A stretch of 64,000 nt of DNA from Tepidisphaeraceae bacterium (GTDB lineage Bacteria; Planctomycetota; Phycisphaerae; Tepidisphaerales; Tepidisphaeraceae): assembly GCA_035998445.1 (NCBI GenBank), contig DASYHQ010000033.1, forward strand, positions 62,001-126,000. The letters are read 5' to 3'. The position numbers and the translations under genes are program-made. This document shows, one piece after another, positions 60,953 through 64,000 of the stretch (the stretch's first letter is position 1; each line of letters starts with the position of its first letter). The notes beneath the pieces are model-generated. The model was not told the DNA's origin. It worked only from the letters and a program-made list of their open reading frames with translations, and ran no database searches.

Positions 60953-61723
60953 ATGATTCAAGACCTGCTCAACTTCGTCCCCGTTTACGTGCTCGTGCTC
61001 GTGCGCGTGGCGGCGATGATGTTGTTCGCGCCCATCCTCGGCAGCAGCCGGATTCCCAAGCGCGTGAAGGGATTGCTGGCGATCATGCTGGCGATGGGGT
61101 TGGCGTCGGGCGTCACGGTGCCGCCGGTCATTCCCGAATCGCTGGGGGCGCTCACGGTCGGCATTGCCGGCGAGATCGTCTTCGGGCTGTCGATGGGCAT
61201 CGTCATGTCGATGTCGTTCATCGCGGCGCAGTGGGCGGGCGAGATCATCGGCCAGCAGATGGGCCTGCAGATGGCCGAGGTGTTCGATCCGCAGTACGGC
61301 TCGCAGGGATCGCTCGTGGGCGACATGTACTACATGCTCGCGACCGTCACGTTCCTGTCGATCGGCGGGCACCAGATCATGATTCGCGCCGTCGGCGAGA
61401 GCTTCCGCCATTTGCCGCTGCTCAGCGTCGGCATGAACGCGCAGCTGTTCGAGTTGCTCATCGGCCTCGTGCAGGCGTCGGCGGTCATCGCGTTTCGGTT
61501 GGCCGCCCCGGTGCTGGTGACGATGCTCGTGGTCGATCTGGCCTTGGGACTCATCGGCAAGGCCATGCCGCAGTTCAACGTGATGGCCGCCGGCATGACG
61601 CTGCGGTCGGCGGTCGGCATCTTCATCGTCATCGTGGGCCTCGGGCTCACGAGCGAGGTGATCCGGGATTCAACGCTCGACAACCTCGACACCGTCGTCG
61701 CGGCGTTCCGTGGAACGGTGTAG
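60953..61723 (+). CDS. fliR: Flagellar export gate protein FliR
   Basis: A 256-residue membrane protein, the third gate subunit. MIQDLLNFVPVYVLVLVRVA and the following MLFAPILGSSRIPKRVKGLL match the FliR beginning; the loop with GEIVFGLSMGIVMSMSFIAA and GLQMAEVFDPQYGSQG follows. Five to six membrane helices are predicted. The ATG at 60953 is preferred over 60866 because the family starts there. A GCCC-rich palindrome begins at its stop codon. Confidence 0.95.
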   Translation: MIQDLLNFVPVYVLVLVRVAAMMLFAPILGSSRIPKRVKGLLAIMLAMGLASGVTVPPVIPESLGALTVGIAGEIVFGLSMGIVMSMSFIAAQWAGEIIGQQMGLQMAEVFDPQYGSQGSLVGDMYYMLATVTFLSIGGHQIMIRAVGESFRHLPLLSVGMNAQLFELLIGLVQASAVIAFRLAAPVLVTMLVVDLALGLIGKAMPQFNVMAAGMTLRSAVGIFIVIVGLGLTSEVIRDSTLDNLDTVVAAFRGTV

Positions 61724-61810
61724 GGGCGGGCCTCCGTGCCCGCCCGTTTTGGCTGGATAGCGAACCGCGTGTGCGAGATGAAGGAGGGCAGGCACGGAGG
61801 CCTGCCCCTA
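61721..61810. repeat. Family F palindrome at the fliR stop
   Basis: TAGGGGCGGGCCTCCGTGCC and GGCACGGAGGCCTGCCCCTA form arms with CGCCCGTTTTGGCTGG and following bases between. The fliR stop codon is the first three bases of the repeat, so the end of the gene overlaps it. flhB begins 31 bases later. Confidence 0.8.
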
Positions 61811-61840
61811 CGAAGACGTGTTCGTCACGGATAACGACCC

Positions 61841-62923
61841 ATGGCAGCAGACGACGCTGGTGACAAGACCGAGGCCCCGACCCCCAAGCGCCGCCAGGAG
61901 GCGCGCGATCAGGGGAACGTCGCGCGCAGCGCCGACATCGGGCCGGCGGTCCTCATCATCATGTCGATGATCCTGCTGAAGGCCTACGGCGAGGGCGTCG
62001 TCACCGCGCTGAAGATGCTGCTGCTCGACACGTTCGGCGAGGGGGCGTTCACCGACTTCACCGGCTTGAACATCGGCGGGCGCATCGTGAAGAACCTCGT
62101 GGCCGTCGCGCTGGCGGCGGCGCCGATCTGCATTGGCATGATGATCACGGGCATCTTCGTCAACGTGCTGCAGGTCGGCTTCCGCTTCAACACGAAGAAG
62201 CTTCAGCCGAACATGAAGGCGCTCAACCCGATCAAAGGGCTGGGCAACCTGTTCGGCAAGAAGCGCGGCCTCGTGCCGGTGCTGATGAACTTCGTGAAGT
62301 TCACGGTGATCGCCGTCCTCGCCTATCAGGCCGTCGCCGATCGCGTGCTGATGATCGTGTCGTCGCAGACCCTCGAGTTCCAGCAGATCTTCCACCTGGC
62401 CTCGGGCATCATCTACTCCATCGCCATCCGCATCGGCATCGTGCTGCTGGTACTGGCCATTCTCGATTACGCCTACCAGTGGTGGAAGATCGAGAAGGAT
62501 TTGAAGATGACCAAGCAGCAGGTGAAGGACGAGATGCGCTCGATGGACGGCGACCCGCAGATGAAGGCCCGCCGCAAGCAGATGGCAATGGACCGGCTGC
62601 GCAAGCAGGTGAAGGCCAACGTGCCGACCGCCGACGTCATCGTCACCAACCCCACGCACTACGCGATCGCGCTGAAGTACGACGCCGGCACCATGCACGC
62701 CCCGCGCGTCGTCGCCAAGGGCAAGGGGCCGTTGGCCTTGCACATCCGCGAGATCGCGATCGCGCACGGCATCCCGATCCTCGAGCGCAAGCCGTTGGCG
62801 CGGGCGTTGTACAAGATGGTGGAGGTGGGGCAGGAGATTCCGGAACAGTTTTACTCGACCGTCGCCGAGATCCTGGCGTACGTATGGGAGTTGAGCGGAA
62901 AGTTGAAGAGGCAGAGCGCCTAG
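61841..62923 (+). CDS. flhB: Flagellar export switch protein FlhB
   Basis: A 360-residue membrane protein that switches export from rod/hook to filament substrates. It begins with the typical KTEAPTPKRRQEARDQGNVA. Four membrane helices follow (about residues 25-210). The cytoplasmic autocleavage site NPTH is intact at 270-273 within VTNPTHYAIALKYD. The rest, PRVVAKGKGPLALHIREIA and PILERKPLARALYKMVEVGQ, matches the family. Length is normal (about 350-380). Confidence 0.96.
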   Translation: MAADDAGDKTEAPTPKRRQEARDQGNVARSADIGPAVLIIMSMILLKAYGEGVVTALKMLLLDTFGEGAFTDFTGLNIGGRIVKNLVAVALAAAPICIGMMITGIFVNVLQVGFRFNTKKLQPNMKALNPIKGLGNLFGKKRGLVPVLMNFVKFTVIAVLAYQAVADRVLMIVSSQTLEFQQIFHLASGIIYSIAIRIGIVLLVLAILDYAYQWWKIEKDLKMTKQQVKDEMRSMDGDPQMKARRKQMAMDRLRKQVKANVPTADVIVTNPTHYAIALKYDAGTMHAPRVVAKGKGPLALHIREIAIAHGIPILERKPLARALYKMVEVGQEIPEQFYSTVAEILAYVWELSGKLKRQSA

Positions 62924-62926
62924 TCG

Positions 62927-62991
62927 TACCACGGGCGGCCCGCCCGTGTTTTGGATGAGTAAGAAGGACACGGGCGGGCCGCCCGTGGTAC
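62927..62991. repeat. Family F palindrome (TACCACGGGCGGCCCGCC)
   Basis: TACCACGGGCGGCCCGCCCG and CGGGCGGGCCGCCCGTGGTA pair completely around TGTTTTGGATGAGTAAGAAG. It begins three bases after the flhB stop. Confidence 0.85.
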
Positions 62992-63013
62992 GGAGGAGGC
63001 GGAAGCGCGCTCC

Positions 63014-63157
63014 GGCCGTGGCATGGGCGTCTCGCCCATGCGTGTGGACTGGAACGGAAAGCGTGATTTATGGCCGACCGCGCCGGCCATGCAGGCCGGC
63101 ACAAATGAGATCACTTGGCCCTATGACAAGCATGGGCGAGACGCCCATGCCACGGTC
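63014..63157. repeat. Palindrome with arms CCGTGGCATGGGCG / CGCCCATGCCACGG
   Basis: CCGTGGCATGGGCGTCTCGC at about 63015 pairs with GCGAGACGCCCATGCCACGG at about 63136. The interior holds GCGCCGGCCATGCAGGCCGG, itself a small hairpin. It is the second of three palindromes in a row after flhB. Confidence 0.8.
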
Positions 63158-63163
63158 GGACGG

Positions 63164-63247
63164 GTGCCACAGGTCGCGGTACGCCGAGACTTGTGTCTTC
63201 GTCCAGTAAGTCAGACACAGGTCTACGAGTACGCCGACCTGTGGCAC
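63164..63247. repeat. Palindrome with 35-base arms (GTGCCACAGGTCG)
   Basis: Arms 63164-63198 and 63213-63247 match at most positions; they begin GTGCCACAGGTCGCGGTACG and end GTACGCCGACCTGTGGCAC. The loop is about 14 bases. It is the third palindrome in a row and ends 27 bases before the heptad-repeat ORF. Confidence 0.75.
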
Positions 63248-63274
63248 CGGGACCCGGCAATCAGCGAGAAGCAT

Positions 63275-63559
63275 ATGGGCAACGAAATCTATTCTTCGGG
63301 TGACGAAATCCACTCTTCGCCTCGCGAACTCCACTCTTCGCGCGACGAAATCCACTCTTTGCGGAACGAAATCCACTCTTCGCGCGACGAAATCCAGTCT
63401 TCGCGCCGCGAAATCCACTCTTTGCGCGACGAAATCTATTCTTCTCGCCGCGAAATCCATTCTTCGCGCGACGAAATCCATTCTTTGCGCCCCGAGATCC
63501 ACTCTTCTCGCCGCGAAATCCAGCGCCCAGCGAATGAAATCATGCTATTGGGCGCATAG
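63275..63559 (+). CDS. Heptad-repeat small protein (candidate coiled coil), unknown function
   Basis: A 94-residue ORF between flhB and flhA. After MG, it is made of thirteen seven-residue units of the type D/R/N-E-I-H-S-S/L-R, the last ones degenerate, ending NEIMLLGA. If Ile is position a, then Ser or Leu is d, Arg is e and Glu is g: the a/d core is Ile-Ser/Leu and the g-e pairs are Glu-Arg, as in a parallel coiled coil. Leu takes the d place in units 4, 7 and 10. A weak GAGAAG site precedes the ATG. The opposite strand also has an open frame (starting near 63502) of a VDFVARR type, because a 21-base repeat keeps all frames open. Coding is unproven. Confidence 0.45.
   Translation: MGNEIYSSGDEIHSSPRELHSSRDEIHSLRNEIHSSRDEIQSSRREIHSLRDEIYSSRREIHSSRDEIHSLRPEIHSSRREIQRPANEIMLLGA
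63281..63559. repeat. 21-bp tandem repeat array, twelve full units plus one degenerate
   Basis: Twelve units of 21 bases run from 63281 to 63532, followed by a degenerate end to 63559. The common core is GAAATCCACTCTTCGCG; the variants differ at one to five bases. There are no spacers, so it is not a CRISPR array. It ends 45 bases before the flhA start. Confidence 0.95.
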
Positions 63560-63604
63560 ATCGTAATAGCGGACCATCGACCACGAACCGCCGACCGATA
63601 AACC

Positions 63605-64000
63605 ATGGCAACCGCAGTCGCACCCAACCCCTTCTTCGCCAAGCTGCACGAGCATCGCGGGATGATCTTCCCGATCTCGTTCATCGCGTTGCTCGCGGTG
63701 CTGTTGGTGCCGTTGCCGCCGTTTATATTGGACCTGTTGTTGGTCCTGAACATCACGATCGCCATCATCGTGCTGGTCACGACGATCTACATCAAGAGCC
63801 CGCTGGAGTTCGCGGTCTTTCCGTCGTTGTTGTTGGCCGTCACGCTGTTTCGGCTGGTGCTGAACGTGGCGACGACGCGTCTGATCCTTAACGCCAGCGG
63901 CACGCCCGAGGAAGCGTTGCACGCCGCCGGTGAGGTCGTGATGCGGTTCAGCGAGTTCGTGACGGGCGGCAAGATGATCGTCGGCGTGATCATCTTCGTG
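63605..64000 (+). CDS. flhA: Flagellar export protein FlhA (N-terminal part; cut by window end)
   Basis: The first 132 residues of FlhA, the large export-gate and substrate-docking protein; the window ends inside the gene. After a short cytoplasmic head, the sequence has the first membrane helices (MIFPISFIALLAVLLVPLPP, then FILDLLLVLNITIAIIVLVT) and the strongly conserved FPSLLLAVTLFRLVLNVATT and RLILNASGTPEEALHAAGEV. This pattern is typical of FlhA/SctV proteins. The ATG at 63605 follows the 21-base repeat array. A full gene would be about 690 codons. Confidence 0.95.
   Translation, partial: MATAVAPNPFFAKLHEHRGMIFPISFIALLAVLLVPLPPFILDLLLVLNITIAIIVLVTTIYIKSPLEFAVFPSLLLAVTLFRLVLNVATTRLILNASGTPEEALHAAGEVVMRFSEFVTGGKMIVGVIIFV

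Noticed and set aside
63068-63502. Minus-strand heptad frame of the VDFVARR type
   Set aside because: It stays open because the repeat is 21 bases long. Its core pattern is less like a coiled coil than the + strand, and it points away from flhA. It cannot be fully excluded.
63281-63559. Possible CRISPR array
   Set aside because: The 21-base units follow each other without spacers, and there is no cas gene.

Overview
The window looks like a piece of a GC-rich planctomycete chromosome, most likely of the Phycisphaerae type. This is inferred, not proven. The supporting signs are: a PEP-CTERM protein, a prepilin-type secreted protein with a late DGH motif, System II cytochrome c maturation (ResB plus CcsA), Thr-Gln-Pro/Thr-Ala-Pro linkers in exported proteins, many paralogous imperfect-palindrome intergenic repeats, and a large single-block flagellar locus. 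No rRNA, tRNA, CRISPR array or phage was seen.

Layout. 1-6.4 kb: ResB-like and CcsA cytochrome c maturation proteins, a small zinc-ribbon membrane protein, a TetR regulator and TrpS. 6.4-7.8 kb: a composite inverted-repeat cassette carrying a roughly 1-kb IS with a frameshifted transposase. 8-17 kb: HAD phosphatase, a PhyH-type dioxygenase behind an AraC regulator, a receiver protein, MurI, a HEAT-repeat lipoprotein, a zinc dehydrogenase, a QueC paralogue with an altered PP-loop, and an HDOD-GGDEF protein. 17.5-33.7 kb: SulP transporter, TPR and SPOR-like proteins, an inactive-looking alpha/beta hydrolase, an SPFH-like/propeller protein, PEP-CTERM protein, prepilin-like protein, HutX-like protein, an ECF-like membrane protein, a CX4CH cytochrome-like protein, a deiodinase-like thioredoxin-fold protein and a PQQ-propeller lipoprotein. 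34-39.8 kb: PurH, a 600-bp palindromic cassette, a CNNM/CorC-type protein and an FHA-GAF histidine kinase.

40.1-64 kb is a flagellar locus, nearly all on the + strand: TPR protein, FlgN-like protein, NtrB/NtrC-type kinase and regulator, flgB, flgC, fliE, fliF, fliG, fliH, fliI, fliJ, a MotE-like gene, fliK, flgD, flgE, flbD, fliL, fliN, fliO, fliP, fliQ, fliR, flhB, an unusual heptad-repeat ORF and the start of flhA, cut by the window end. A sigma-54-like promoter with stacked palindromes lies between the NtrC-type regulator and flgB, suggesting class-type control of the structural genes. fliM, motA and motB are not in the block where they are usually found.

The most distinctive feature of the window is its repeat content. 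At least six families of imperfect palindromes occupy gene junctions, including junctions inside the flagellar locus. Some are nested in one another, and the IS sits exactly in the loop of one palindrome. The best candidate for something undescribed is the 13-unit, 21-bp tandem repeat just before flhA. Its + strand encodes a regular heptad with Ile at a, Ser/Leu at d, Glu at g and Arg at e, as in a coiled coil. All identifications rest on reading motifs by eye; no database search was run.
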